This document shows, in pieces, positions 47,131 to 58,660 of a stretch of 64,000 nucleotides of DNA. Origin of the DNA: Corylus avellana (Eukaryota > Streptophyta > Magnoliopsida > Fagales > Betulaceae); contig NC_081544.1 in NCBI RefSeq assembly GCF_901000735.1, positions 26,778,095 to 26,842,094 of the forward strand, read 5' to 3'. How positions within the stretch are numbered: the first letter of the stretch is position 1; every line of letters starts with the position of its first letter. The notes beneath the pieces were generated by a model. The model saw only the letters and a program-made list of their open reading frames with translations, did no database searches and was not told where the DNA came from. The translations under genes were made by a program, and so were the position numbers.

Positions 47131-48070
47131 AACCAGCGGCTATGATGTGTCTCAAGGAGTGGACATCAGGGGGCATATGACGAGTTTGAATAGATCCTCC
47201 CCAAGGATGCTCTGCAGTTTGTTGTGGATTTGCAGAGGGATTTGAAAAGAAATTAAAAATAATGTGATCTGAGTTTTTTTTTTTTTTTTGAAAACATGGT
47301 TATTCCTTTAGGAATTGGAGAAGAATAAGTATTCTTATTCAAACGAAAATAGCTATTCCGGTAGAAATAGCTATTTCTAAGAATAGTGTATAGCAAAGTA
47401 AAAGAATAGCTCAAGAAAGGCTGTAACCGGCGGCTATGATGTGTCTCAAGGAGTGGACATTGGGGGCATATGACGAGTTTGCATAGATCCTCCCCAAGGA
47501 TGCTCTGCAGTTTGTTGTGGATTTGTAGAGGGATTTGAAAAGAAATTAAAATAATGTGAGTTTTTTTTTTTTTTTGAAAACATGGTTATTCCTTTAAGAA
47601 TTGGAGAGGAATAAGTATTCTTATTCATAGGAGAATAATTTCTAAGAATAGTGTATAGCAAAGTAAAAGAATAACTCAAGAAGGCTATAACCGGCAGCTA
47701 TGATGTGTCTCAAGGAGTGGACATCAGGGGGCATATGACGAGTTTGCATAGATCCTCCCCAAGGATGCTCTGCAGTTTGTTGTGGATTTGTAGAGAGATA
47801 TGAAAAGAAATTAAAAATAATGAGTTTTTTTTTTTTTTTTTTTGAAAACATGGTTATTCCTTTAGAAATTGGAGAGGAATAAATATTCTTGTTCATAGGA
47901 GAATAGCTATTCCCGTAGAAATAGCTATTTCTAAGAATAGTGTATAGCAAAGTAAAAGAATAGCTCAAGAAGGATGTAACCGCGGCTATGATGTGTCTCA
48001 AGGAGTGGATATCAGGGGCGTATGACGAGTTTGCATAGATACTCACCATGGTTGCTCTGCAGTTGTGGAT
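47131..48070. repeat. Tandem array, four copies, period about 265-295 bp
   Basis: The marker CGGCTATGATGTGTCTCAAG recurs at about 47138, 47431, 47696 and 47984. Each unit also holds GATCCTCCCCAAGGATGCTC (changed in the last), a T-run, GAAAACATGGTTATTCCTTT and, mostly, the inverted AATAGCTATT words. Copies differ by small indels and base changes, and the last is partial. A 205-codon minus frame across it is a repeat by-product. A terminal repeat-like end (GAACCAAACTAGCCCTT at 48574-48590) suggests that the array sits inside or beside a larger DNA transposon. Confidence 0.8.
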
Positions 48071-49026
48071 TTGCAGAGGGAGTTCTGAAATCATGTCAAG
48101 TATATATACATTGGAGTGCCGCAGGGAAGCTAAGAGGAGGAGGAGGAACATTGAGGGTGCACGTACTGCCGGGGTTTGATCCTGCGACAAGGAGAGGAAG
48201 ATGATCATCAATGCCCTCAGCTCTGGTGCTAAAGCTTTCATCGTTAGACACTCAATCAATAATTCGTTCAGTTACAGATTTTATTTTTATTTTTTTTTAA
48301 AAAAGTTCTAGTTATTTTATTTGGGTTTGAAAAGAAATGAAAAATAAAGTGAGTTTGTTTGTTTGTTTTTTTTTAAAAAATTTTTAATTTTATAAAAAAA
48401 CATAGTTATTCCTTTAGGAATTGGAGAGGAATAAGTATTAATAATTCTTATTCATTTGAGAATAGCTATTCCCACATAAATAACTATTTCTAGGAGTAGT
48501 GAGTAGCCAATTAAATAAAAGAATAGCTACTTCATAGGAATAATCATTATTTTTTAGAGACCTATTCTGCGAACCAAACTAGCCCTTAAGATAAATGCAC
48601 AAATATATTGTAGTGTCCCAGAATTTTCAAAGCTATTTAAATAGATTATTTTGATAATGATGTTATTTTAATATTCATTGTAGCTAAGGATTTTAATTCT
48701 TGGGAAATTTATGAGAGTGGTAATTAGAAAATGGTAATTGGTGAAATAATAGGATAGTAAATGGTAGGTATAAGGATGGTAGAATAAGAAGGTAGAATAG
48801 TATTTTATGAGAGTGGTAATTAGAGAATGGTAATTGGTGAAATAATAGGATAGTAAATGGTAGGTATAAGGATGGTAGAATAAGAAGGTAGAATAGTATA
48901 GGTAGAATGGTATAGGGTTGGTAGAATAGTATAGGGTTGGTAGAATAGTATAGGGTTGGTGAAATAGTATAGGGTTGGTGAAATAGTAAAATGAGGGTAT
49001 AATTGTAAATTGAAGGTAGAATAGTG

Positions 49027-49775
49027 TTTGATTTTCTCCTATAAATAGAGCTCTTCTCCTTCAGTATTTTCACCACTCATCTCCTCTCCCATCTCTTGCA
49101 TATATTCTTCCTTCTTCCGCTTTTTACTCGGTCTTTCTTCTTTCTAAGAGTATTTACTCAGAACAGAGAAAGAAAGGGCGAGACCAAGCGCTACAAGAAA
49201 GAAAGAACGCAAGAGATAGCGGACTTTAAAAATTAGTTTCAAAAGATATACTAGTGGTGTTAGTCACAGTGGAGCAACTAGATTCCTTCATACCACTTTT
49301 AGCTTCAGTCTAGAGGTAAGTAAATTCACTACCCCTTCTAAAATTACTTCATGTCATGCTATTTATTCATTCTTTAGTAAATTGTAAATGATTATTTTAT
49401 TTATGTATTATGAAGTTATGTTGCATGCATGAAGGATTTCTAAAAGAATTATCTAGAAAGTTTCTATTTATTTAAACGCTTTCTAAAGTACAACAAGTTT
49501 ATATTTGAAAAGGTTTCCATTTGAGAAAAGAAAGTTGAGAAATGATGATGATTATAAGAAAGAAAAATGATGATAAACCCTCCTACATGTTGCCCTAAGA
49601 TGCATCAAAAGAAGTACAAAGAAAAGTACAAGAGATGAGATAAATGTTTATGAAATGAGGGCACATGTATGGAGGAAAGTATTTTTGGCCCCAAGATAAG
49701 ATAAGATGAGAGTTCGGTACCGATACTCGGATGGAGGCGAAACCACTGAAGGAGGCTATGCCAGAAGGTGGTATT
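49027..49775. other. Left copy of a 749-bp overlap around the third gap
   Basis: Same length and order as 49876-50624, with a handful of base differences (for example TCAGTATTTT versus TCAGAATTTT). The pattern suggests two haplotype contigs overlapping at the gap rather than a true tandem repeat. Confidence 0.75.
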
Positions 49776-49875
49776 NNNNNNNNNNNNNNNNNNNNNNNNN
49801 NNNNNNNNNNNNNNNNNNNNNNNNNNNNNNNNNNNNNNNNNNNNNNNNNNNNNNNNNNNNNNNNNNNNNNNNNNN
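49776..49875. other. Assembly gap (100 N)
   Basis: Exactly 100 N between two copies of the same 749-bp sequence. Confidence 0.99.
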
Positions 49876-50624
49876 TTTGATTTTCTCCTATAAATAGAGC
49901 TCTTCTCCTTCAGAATTTTCACCACTCATCTCCTCTCCCATCTCTTGCATATATTCTTCCTTCTTCCGCTTTTTACTCGGTCTTTCTTCTTTCTAAAAGT
50001 GTTTACTCAGAACAGAGAGAGAAAGGGCGAGACCAAGCGCTACAAGAAAGAAAGAACACAAGAGATAGCGGACTTTAGAAAGTAGTTTCAAAAGATATAC
50101 TAGTGGTGTTAGTCATATTGGAGCAACTAGATTCCTTCATACCACTTTTAGCTTCAGTCTAGAGGTAAGTAAATTCACTACCCCTTCTAAAATTACTTCA
50201 TGTCATGCTAGTTATTCATTCTTTAGTAAATTGTAAATGATTATTTTATTTACGTATTATGAAGTTATGTTGCATGCATGAAGGATTTCTAAAAGAATTA
50301 CCTAGAAAGTTTCTATTTATTTAAACGCTTTCTAAGTACAACCAGTTTATATTTGAAAAGGTTTCCATTTTGAGAAAAGAAAGTTGAGAAATGATGATGA
50401 TTATAAGAAAGAAAAAAGATGATAAACCCTCCTACATGTTGCCCTAAGATGCATCAAAAGAAGTACAAAGAAAAGTACAAGAGATGAGATAAATGTTTAT
50501 GAAATAAGGGCACATGTATGGAGGAGAGTATTTTTGGCCCTAAGATAAGTAAAGATGAGAGTTCGGTACCGATACTCGGATGGAGGCGAAACCACTGAAG
50601 GAGGCTATGCCAGAAGGTGGTATT
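49876..50624. other. Right copy of the 749-bp overlap
   Basis: Counterpart of 49027-49775. It continues into unique LTR sequence. Confidence 0.75.
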
Positions 50625-51545
50625 CCATCAACGAGACCGTTGAGTGCACCAAGAAAGAGTTAATTGACGGTCGGGCATGGCTGTGGCCACAGTTCAGTGC
50701 CATGGTCACAAGGACCCGCAACCCTCGTGCACAGGGGTAATAGTGTACATGGGCCCTATTATGAGAAAATGATACTATATTTTCAACGATGATATGCTAT
50801 GATGATTTACAGAGATGATTTATAATGATGATTTATAATGATGCATTATGATGATGATTTATAAAGATGATTTACAACGATGATTTATTACTAGATGTAA
50901 TAGTATGTATATATTACGGGAGATGCAACCGTACGTACATATATTATTATGGCTGGATGTATATTTATTTGTGAAAACGATTTTCAAAACTGAGAACAAG
51001 GAGTAAAACTATTTATGGTTATGGATTTTACTTGCTGGGCCCCCTTTGGGCTCATTCAGTTTTATTTCTTGTTTTCAGGTAGAAAGGATGTTGGAATAGG
51101 AGGCCGGAATGGGGTGGGAATAATTATTAATTTTCAAAGTCTTTTCATATAAGTTATTGTAATGATATGATATTCCGCAACTAAAATCTAATGTTTTCTA
51201 ATTTCGCTTGTAATAAAATCTCTTGAAAAAAAAAAAAAATGTTTTACGCATTTATTGTATCTTTTAAAATCAAGTACTCTGATAGACCTTATAGATCTTT
51301 GCAAGAATTTTTGTTGAAAAAGAAGAAAAGTGGCAAACTCAGTCTTAACGGACTGGGGATGTTACATATATAGTATATGCAAAAACATATTTTCACACGA
51401 TCGAACTGGACTATGAGCCACTTGCAAGACAAGAACACAACGAATGGAGTGGCATCAGCCAAAGGCTGGCGGGGGAGTATCCGATTGTTAAGTCAGTAGA
51501 GCATTCATAGAAATTAAAATAGGATCAAGAGATCAGTTTAGGGAG

Positions 51546-52640
51546 TGTTAAATATATTGGATAATATATTAGAAGTGGAAGAAAGAGAGAGAGGAGAGAG
51601 AGAGCGGAAGCATATAGGACTACATCTCTTCTATTATGATTGTATTGATAATGAATACAAAGGCCTCTATTTATAGAGAGGTAAGTAACTTAATAGACTA
51701 AGAATACCTAAGAAAGTAAATAACAAGTAAATAACCATAACATAATATTTTTAACATCCCCTTCAAACTCAATATGTAAACTTGAGTTTGGGTAAAAGAA
51801 AAAGGAAAGAAAAATGAATTCGCTGAAAAAGTCGCCGAAGGTGGCCAGAGTTTGGTGGCCGGAGGCTGTGCATGGGGGCTGGCGACGGCAAAACCCGGTT
51901 CTAACCCGTTGGGTTGAAAATCTTGGATCCGGGTGATTTCTCAAATACTCCAATATCCCCCCTCAACCCGTTTTTGGATCGGGTTGGAGATGCCTTGGAT
52001 GGATCTGCTTGGTCAAGTTGACGGATCGGATTGCCAGATCTGTGGATCTGAGTCTAACCCATTGGACCGGGTCGACCCGCTTGGTCAAGTTGACAGATCA
52101 GATTGCCAGATCCGTGGATCTGGGTCTAACCCACTGGACTGGGTCTATTGTTTTGGATCGGGTTAAAAGTGCTGACGTGGCAGAGGTATTGTTAGAGGGT
52201 CGATGGCAGCGGATCTTCCACAAATCTCTAGATCTGTGCATCGCAAGCTAGAATCTGGGATTAATTTTTTTTCCAAATGAGGCTACGATGAAGGCGTGGA
52301 AGAGATTTTGAACGGATGATTGCTTGGCAGCGCGCGGACGAACGGAAAAAGGAGGTCACTGGAGGGAGCGCCGAAAAATGTTAAAGACGTTTATTGGAGG
52401 CCACAGAAAAGTGGCTTTGATACCATGTTAAATATATTGGATAATATATTAGAAGCGGAAGAAAGAGAGAGAGAAGAGAGAGAGAGAGCGGAAGCTTATA
52501 CGACTACATCTCTTCTATTATGATTGTGTTGATAATGAATACAAATGCTTCTATTTATAAAGAGGCAAGTAACCTAATAGACTAAGAATGCCTAAGAAAG
52601 TAAATAACAAATAAATAACTCTAACATAATATTCTTAACA
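51546..52640 (-). mobile_element. TRIM-type miniature LTR retrotransposon, complete, 1095 bp
   Basis: Two LTRs, 51546-51756 (211 bp) and 52426-52640 (215 bp), both start TGTTAAATATATTGG and end TTAACA. The flanks are gggag (51541-51545) and cggag (52641-52645), four of five matching. Read on the minus strand, TGGTATCAAAGCCAC (52411-52425) directly follows the first LTR and is a primer-binding site for initiator tRNA-Met; a purine-rich GAGTTTGAAGGGGA lies just before the second LTR (51757-51770). The 669-bp interior has no gag or pol. It could move only with enzymes supplied by an autonomous copia element. Confidence 0.88.
52000..52160. repeat. Direct duplication inside the TRIM interior
   Basis: GGTCAAGTTGACGGATCGGA...CCATTGGACCGGGTC is followed by a second copy, GGTCAAGTTGACAGATCAGA...CCACTGGACTGGGTC, about 70 bp later. 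Differences are mostly transitions. Confidence 0.75.
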
Positions 52641-52858
52641 CGGAGAAAAACAATTCTTATCTTCTTTGGGGATGGTATATCCCTCATTTATCTTAAACTC
52701 CTTGTTTAATTGCCTTGTGATTGTTGAGGCTTCTAAGTTTTTTAAGCCTTTCTAATGAGCAGGCGCATGGGAATCAATTGTCCCCATTCCCGCGGTCGAT
52801 CGGCTTGTATAATAATTGGTCGGGCATCGGGAATTTTGTTGTTTTTTTCATTATGACG

Positions 52859-54198
52859 CACTACAAAAAAATAACTATTTTCTGACGTACTATTTTTAGC
52901 ACGTCAAAAAATTGTTTGGCGCGTCAAAATTTTCTGACGCACCAAAAATAGAGCGTCAGAAAGAAAAAAAAGAAAAAAAGAAAAAAAATTTGGGCGGATT
53001 TCTGACGCTCCAATTTGGCGCGTCAGAAAATTCTGACGTGTCTAACAGACACGTCAGAATTTTCTGACGGACCAAAAATAGAGCGTCAGAAAGAGAAAAA
53101 AAAAAAAAAAAAAAATTTGGACGGATTTTTGAAATTTGAAACACTTCTTATTTTCCCTCAATTTTTTCCTCTTTTTATTCTTTCCTCCTCATTTATTTTC
53201 CCAACACTTTCTGATCTCTCTCCTCTCCTCTCTCTCCCCACGGCAGATCAAAGAAACCAGAAGAAGGAGAAGAAAAGGAGAAGAGAAGAAGAAAAAGAAA
53301 GGGAGAAGAGAAGCAGAAGAAAAAGAAGGGAGAAGAGAAGAAGAAGAGAAGCATGTTTCTGCGTAGAAGAAAAAAAAAACAAAAAAAAGGCGGAGACGAG
53401 AAGAGAAGAGAAGAAGATTTTTTATGTTTTTAAAGATTTGTTGGATTTGACATTTAGGTTTTTCATTTTTCAGATTGTTTTTTTTATTTCGGTTTTTGAT
53501 TTTTTGATTTGGGTTTTGATTGTTTGAAGATTTTTCAGTGTGGGTTTGGGTTTTTGAAAATTGAGATCGAAAAGAAGTGAGAGAACGGAGAAAGATTTTG
53601 GAGAAAATTTTTGCAGAGATGAGAAAATTTTTTCGTTGTTTTAAAATCTTCGATCTCTACAGAGAAATTTTTTTCGTTGTTTTAAACCCAACAATTTGTT
53701 GGGTTTCTCTGCACCACTTCACTGCACCAGTGGTGCAGAGAAACGAGTGGTGCAGAGAAATTCGTTTCTCTGCACCACTCAATAAATTACAAAAATAAAA
53801 ATAAAAAAAATAAATTAATACATTTTTTAATTGAAAAAAAAAAAATTCAGAAAAATTTTTTTTTAAAAAAAATTATTATTTTTAATTAATTTTTAAATTT
53901 CCTGACGTGTCAATTTTGACACGTCAGGAAATTTCTGACGTGTCAAAAAAAGACACGTCAAAAATTTTTTTTGACGTGTTAAATCCAACACGTCAGAAAT
54001 TTCTGACGTGTTGGATCTAACACGTCAGGAATTTCTGACGTGCCATCTTTGGCGCATCAGAAATTTTTCATTCCTGACACTTATAATATTGACGCATGAA
54101 ACACGTCAAAATTGCCCCGTCAGGAAGATTTACTGACGTGTCAAACCACCTGACACGTCAGAAAATTCATGTAAGTAAAAAATTGATTTTTTGTAGTG
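52859..54198. mobile_element. Non-autonomous CACTA element, 1340 bp
   Basis: Ends are CACTACAAAAAA and its inverse TTTTTTGTAGTG. Both subterminal regions are packed with CTGACG / CACGTCAG words in both orientations (52880-53100 and 53900-54170), the binding-site arrays typical of En/Spm elements. The middle is AG-rich and has a strong hairpin of TCTCTGCACCACT words at 53690-53780. The bases outside the ends (acg left, att right) do not form the usual 3-bp duplication. No transposase; the Lys/Arg/Glu-rich open frame at 53.0-53.5 kb is low-complexity. Confidence 0.85.
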
Positions 54199-55190
54199 AT
54201 TTTTGGATATCTTTTGCGATTCAATGATACATTTGATGATTTGAGATAATTTCATATAATTGATTGCTTGGTTTTTAATTCATAAAAAAATTGGATATCC
54301 CTTGTAATTTGTTCTATGGATACAATTGATGTTTTAATTTAAATTTGATATCTTGCTGTGATTTACGGATACACTTGATTATTTGATTTAAATTGGATTT
54401 CTTTTGTCATTTGTGTAAAAGAATGGATACATGGGATGATTTTGATTAACTCTTTGAAGCGAAAGCAAAACATACCTAAGACTTTATTGTGAGAACTTTG
54501 GATAATATTCATGAACATGAGACGTGCTGCTATGATTTGGTGAGTGTGGATTCCACAACCTCAGTACTTTGACTTTTGGTTTATTTTATTTTATTTAGTT
54601 TATGTTTTCGTTTATTTTCAAAACCCAAAATCAAACCTTTTTCGGAACTAGGTTATGATTAAATTAGTTTAGATATAATTTGTTTTTCGAAAATACAATT
54701 CCCTGTGGGATCGACCTCGCACTTGTAACCCTTTAACTGCAAACGATTCATGCACTTGCGAGTTATTAAAATTTTCACAACACTTACCCTTATATATATA
54801 TAATATCCAAAACAACGTCATTTTGGTCATGTATGACTGTATGTATGTGTAATATGGTATGTGATGTTTTGGGCCAAGCCTTATTCAAAAACATTGCCTA
54901 GCCCAAAATTCAGCATGTTCTTTTCATCTTTTTGAGAACACTTTAGCCAAAAATGTTTAAAATAAACCCAAAAAATAAGCCTAGTGATGACCTAAAACAC
55001 TTAAAAAGCCCAAAAGCCCATTAAAAAAAATGGTTATAAAACCTTTGGTTATTCGTTTGAATAACCACTAACCGCCGGTTATAAAATAACCGCTAACCAC
55101 CTAGGCGGTTACGGTTATTAAAAATCAATAACCGCCCAAGGTAGTTGCGGTTAGCGATTATAGCCAATAACCGCTAATCATGACCGCTTG
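54199..55190. other. LTR relic and AACCGC-rich stretch, no gene
   Basis: About 54210-54780 resembles the end of the Athila-like LTR at 55732-56855: both have TGGGATCGACCTCGCACTTG or a close form, then TCATGCACTTGCGAG. Around 55040-55190 the words AACCGC and GCGGTTA repeat in both orientations and can fold. Confidence 0.55.
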
Positions 55191-55197
55191 TGCAGGA

Positions 55198-55731
55198 AGC
55201 CACCCCCAAAGGCCTTGGAGGTGGCCGGCCACCCCCATAAATTTTCAATTTTATTTTTTTAACTATTTTTCTTTTTGAATATTTTTTTATTCCACGTGGC
55301 ATTTTTAGGTGACGACACGTGCCATTCCATTAGAACTAACGGAGGTACTAAGTTAGTCTTGTTCCGTAAGTCAGGTACTATTTATAATAAGATTTGAACA
55401 GTAAGTGAAAATATATATATATATATATATGCAAACCCAAGTAGTAATAAAGTATTGAGTTAATAACTTTTTTGGTACCTGGGTTTTGTGGTTTTTTTAA
55501 TTTTCCCTCATAGATTTTAAAACATGACAAAACTAGTACCTCAGATTTTGGAAAAGACCGAATCACCACCTCTAGTTTGAAAAATTCTATGGAGGTGGCC
55601 GAACCAACCCCAGGGGTAGCTGGCCACCCCCAGTTTGACCTTAGGAGCCACCCCCAAGGCCGGTCTGGTGGTGGCCGAGCCACCCCCAAGGGCCATAGGG
55701 GTGGTTTCGGCCACCCCCAGGGGGTGGTTCA
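55198..55731. mobile_element. Broken fold-back element(s) with GGTGGC blocks
   Basis: GGTGGCCGGCCACCCCC-type words occur at 55198-55236 and 55590-55728. Between them are arms of the type seen beside such cores (CCACGTGGCAT, GACACGTGCCA). No paired inverted arms are complete. The right block is cut exactly by the start of the retroelement LTR at 55732. Confidence 0.5.
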
Positions 55732-56855
55732 TGATGAGTGTCAAATGTCGCATATTTGGGCCCCTTAACTTGTATTTGTTAAGACCTTAGCTTTGTTATT
55801 TTCTGATGTTTTTGGTTAGTTTTGATGTTTTAGTATTTTGCAGGTCATTGAAAGAAAACTGCTGTTTTTGGTGTGGAAATGTGCGAAGAAATCGAAGAAG
55901 TGAAGAAGAAGCATTCTCTAGAAGTGCGCTCAAGCGCAGGGAGACTCCGACTGAGCGCACTCACGCAATCACCCAGACGCACAGCTCCCAAGTGCTGCAC
56001 CGCAGTAGCCCTGAAGACCCGAGTGCACTTGAGCGCACCCCGAGTGCGATTGAGCGCACTTACGCTGACCTGGCAGCGTTGAAACCCTAGACTTTTATTA
56101 TTTATAGCATATTTTTCTATTGTAAACACACATTGGGAGGCGCCGTTTAGAGCCTATTTTCGACCTAGAGTTGTTCTTGAGCTTTTCAAACGCTTTCCTT
56201 TGTAAGTTTTATGTTTGTTATGATTTCAATTGATTTGATTATGTCTTTTGTTATCATGAGAGGCTAAAACCTTCAACTAAGGTTGAAGATGAAGCCTCGC
56301 CATTGATTAGTTTTATGTTTTCATGTTTGTTCGTTTCAATTCAATTATGTGACAAAATTGTGTTTGATTGTGCCAAAGTTGGATATTCATTGTGTTTCAT
56401 CCGACGGATACATTGCATCTTTTTATTTACTTTGGATATCCATTGTCTTTTGTGCAAAGCATGGATACATTGGATCTTTTGAACGAAATTAGATATGCAT
56501 TGTCTTTTGTCAAATGGATAGATTCATTGAATCTTTCAATAGGAACAATAGAACATGCATAGGGTTTAATTGTTTGTCGGATTTATAAACTAAAACATGA
56601 GAATATATGCTTTAATTTGGTGAGGTGGATTCTGAAAACCTTAATACCTTTTTATCATTCCATTTAATCAGTTTTAACTTTAGATTATTTTTATTTTGCA
56701 CGACAAAAATCCCAAAATTCGGAACTAGGTAAAAATAGAATTAGTTTAGATAAAAATTGATTTTTACAACGCAATTCCCAGTGGATCGACCTCGCACTTG
56801 TACACACTATATTGCACATGACTCATGCACTTGCGAGTACAATTAAATTTGTACA
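55732..56855 (+). mobile_element. 5' LTR of the Athila-like gypsy element
   Basis: It begins TGATGAGTGTCAAATG, the same form as the solo LTR at 61013-62539 read on its own strand (TGATAAGTGCCGAATG). It ends near GTACA at 56855, eight bases before a primer-binding site. Around 55920-56075 it carries several GAGCGCAC / GTGCGCTC words. Confidence 0.75.
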
Positions 56856-56863
56856 TAAAATTT

Positions 56864-56881
56864 TGGCGTCGTTGCCGAGGA
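56864..56881 (+). promoter_or_regulatory. Retroelement primer-binding site (tRNA-Asp type)
   Basis: TGGCGTCGTTGCCGAGGA is close to the TGGCGCCGTTGCCGGGGA primer-binding site that I know from Athila-like elements. It sits just behind the LTR end, which fixes the direction of the element. Confidence 0.8.
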
Positions 56882-57470
56882 GTTGTTGAATTGTGGAAAT
56901 GGATTTTGATTTAAGTTAATTTTGTTTTTCTACTAGTTTAGGTAGATTTTTCTTTTCTTTTCTTTTCTGCAATTTTTATTTTAGTTTATTCATTTATTTT
57001 TGTGTTGATATAATAATAAAATAAAATAAAAGGAGAGAAAGTTGTTTTCAAGTGTTTTGTTGAAGATTTGGCAAAAATCTAGTCCCTGCCAATGCGAACG
57101 AGCGCGCCTCACCTGCTCTTGAGCACACTTGGGCCTATCGTAGCTCTACCCGCGCACCTGCGCTCGACACCTCCATACTTGCGCGTGAACGCACGGCAGG
57201 CCAACGCTCAAGTGCAAGTCTTTGACAGTCGAGCGCACCAGCACGGCTACAATCGATCGCAAGTTACTTGCAATCAAGCGCACCTCTGCAACCAGCTTCA
57301 ACAAATTAGTAGCAGCTAAGTAGGAAGTTTGTTTTTTTTATTTTTGTTTATTCTTTTTGATTTATTTTTTTGAACTTTTTTTTCTGTTTGCTTTTCTGTA
57401 TTTGCATCTTTCTTTTTGTGAATATTTTATCTCTTGTTAGTTATTTCATTTTCGTCATCTTTGTTTGGTG

Positions 57471-58660
57471 TATGCTTGGTCGGAGATCCTTGAATTTAGA
57501 TTTGACACCATTAGATCCCGACTTAGAAAGAACTCTTAGGAGAAAACGGAGAGCACCTATTGAGAGAGAGACTATTGAGATGGGAGATAACATACCCTAG
57601 AATGTGGAGCAACCTAGAGTTGAGCATGAGGATCCGAGAGCTGAGAATTTTGAGCAAGCTAGAGCTTGGAATGTGGATTTCACTACATCCCTTAGGGATT
57701 TGTTTGCACCCGTTGCAACTAGCTCCCATTCGTGTATAGTGTTGCCACCAACCAACGCTACCCATTTGAATTTGAAGCCACATGTCATCCAACTCCTACC
57801 ATCATTCCATGGCCTAGAACTTGAAAATCCTTACAGTCATGTAAAGAAATTCAAGGACATGTTCACCACTTTTAAGTTTCAAAACTTTTCTAAAGAGTCT
57901 GTCCACCTTAGACTATTTTCTTTCTCTTTGCACGATAAAGCTAGGGCATGGTTGGATTCCAACACGCCCGGGTCTATTACACCTTGGGAAAGCTTGTTGA
58001 GCAAGTTTTATAACAAGCTTTTCCCAATGTCAAAGGTAAATGAATGTAGAAAGGAGATTAGCTCTTTCACTCAGGAGAAGGATTAGAAGTTTTCAGAAAG
58101 TTGGGAGAGGTTTAAGGAGTTGTTGATAAGATGCCCTCCACATGGATATAATGGGAAGGCATTCTTAAGTTTGACGGGGGATGAAGCGTATAAGACATTG
58201 GACAAGTTGTCTGATAGCTCACAGTAGTGGGATTTTTTGAGTTGTCGAGATAAACCTGCTCGTATCCCTAAGAAATGAGGCATCTATGAGGTTAAGGAGG
58301 ACACTGATTTGAGGTTAAAAATAGATGCCCTCAACAAGAAGATTGAAGCTCTCGCTGTGGGTCAATACATCAATGCGGCAAACACTTTCAATGTTGATAA
58401 TTGTTCCATCTGTGCTAGTCCTATGCACTTAGCACCGAATTGTCCATCTATGTTGGTTTTTGTCGAGTATCCTATAGAACAAGTGAACGCCTTCAACGAC
58501 TATCGGAAGCAGTCAAATGGACCATACTCAGAGACCTACAATCCAGAGTGGTGGAACCACCCAAATTTCTCATGGAAGCAAAACCAACCGGTAAATCAAG
58601 GAGGAGCTCCTCATGATGCTCACAATCAATACCCTCCTGGATTTCTTCCGCCAGCTTAGA
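57471..58660 (+). pseudogene. Gag of Athila-like gypsy element (several stops)
   Basis: From ATG 57471 (MLGRRSLNLDLTPLDPDLER) the gag reads LKPHVIQLLPSFHGLELENP, then HVKKFKDMFTTFKFQN, LFSFSLHDKARAWLDSNTPG and WESLLSKFYNKLFPMSKV, the standard retrotransposon gag core. A degenerate Cys-rich knuckle (CSICASPMHLAPNCPS) follows at 58.4 kb. In-frame stops occur at 57598 (TAG), 58084, 58225, 58276 and 58657, so no Gag can be made. Confidence 0.85.

Larger units (their letters stand above)
48609..51366. mobile_element. Solo LTR spanning an assembly gap, TSD tatat
   Basis: It starts TGTAGTGTCCC and ends GGGATGTTACA, flanked by tatat at 48604-48608 and 51367-51371. The first 500 bp match the solo LTR at 22102-23223. 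A block of about 98 bp is tandemly doubled at 48708-48900. The N run and the repeated 749-bp segment inside inflate its apparent length; the true LTR is probably about 1.9 kb. GATGATTTA-type repeats lie at about 50790-50890. No internal domains. Confidence 0.82.

Noticed and set aside
47642..48259. 205-codon minus frame
   Set aside because: It runs through the tandem array, repeats itself, contains a poly-Lys stretch from the T-run and has no recognisable domain.
53015..53527. 170-codon Lys/Arg/Glu-rich frame
   Set aside because: Low-complexity AG-rich middle of the CACTA element; not a known protein.
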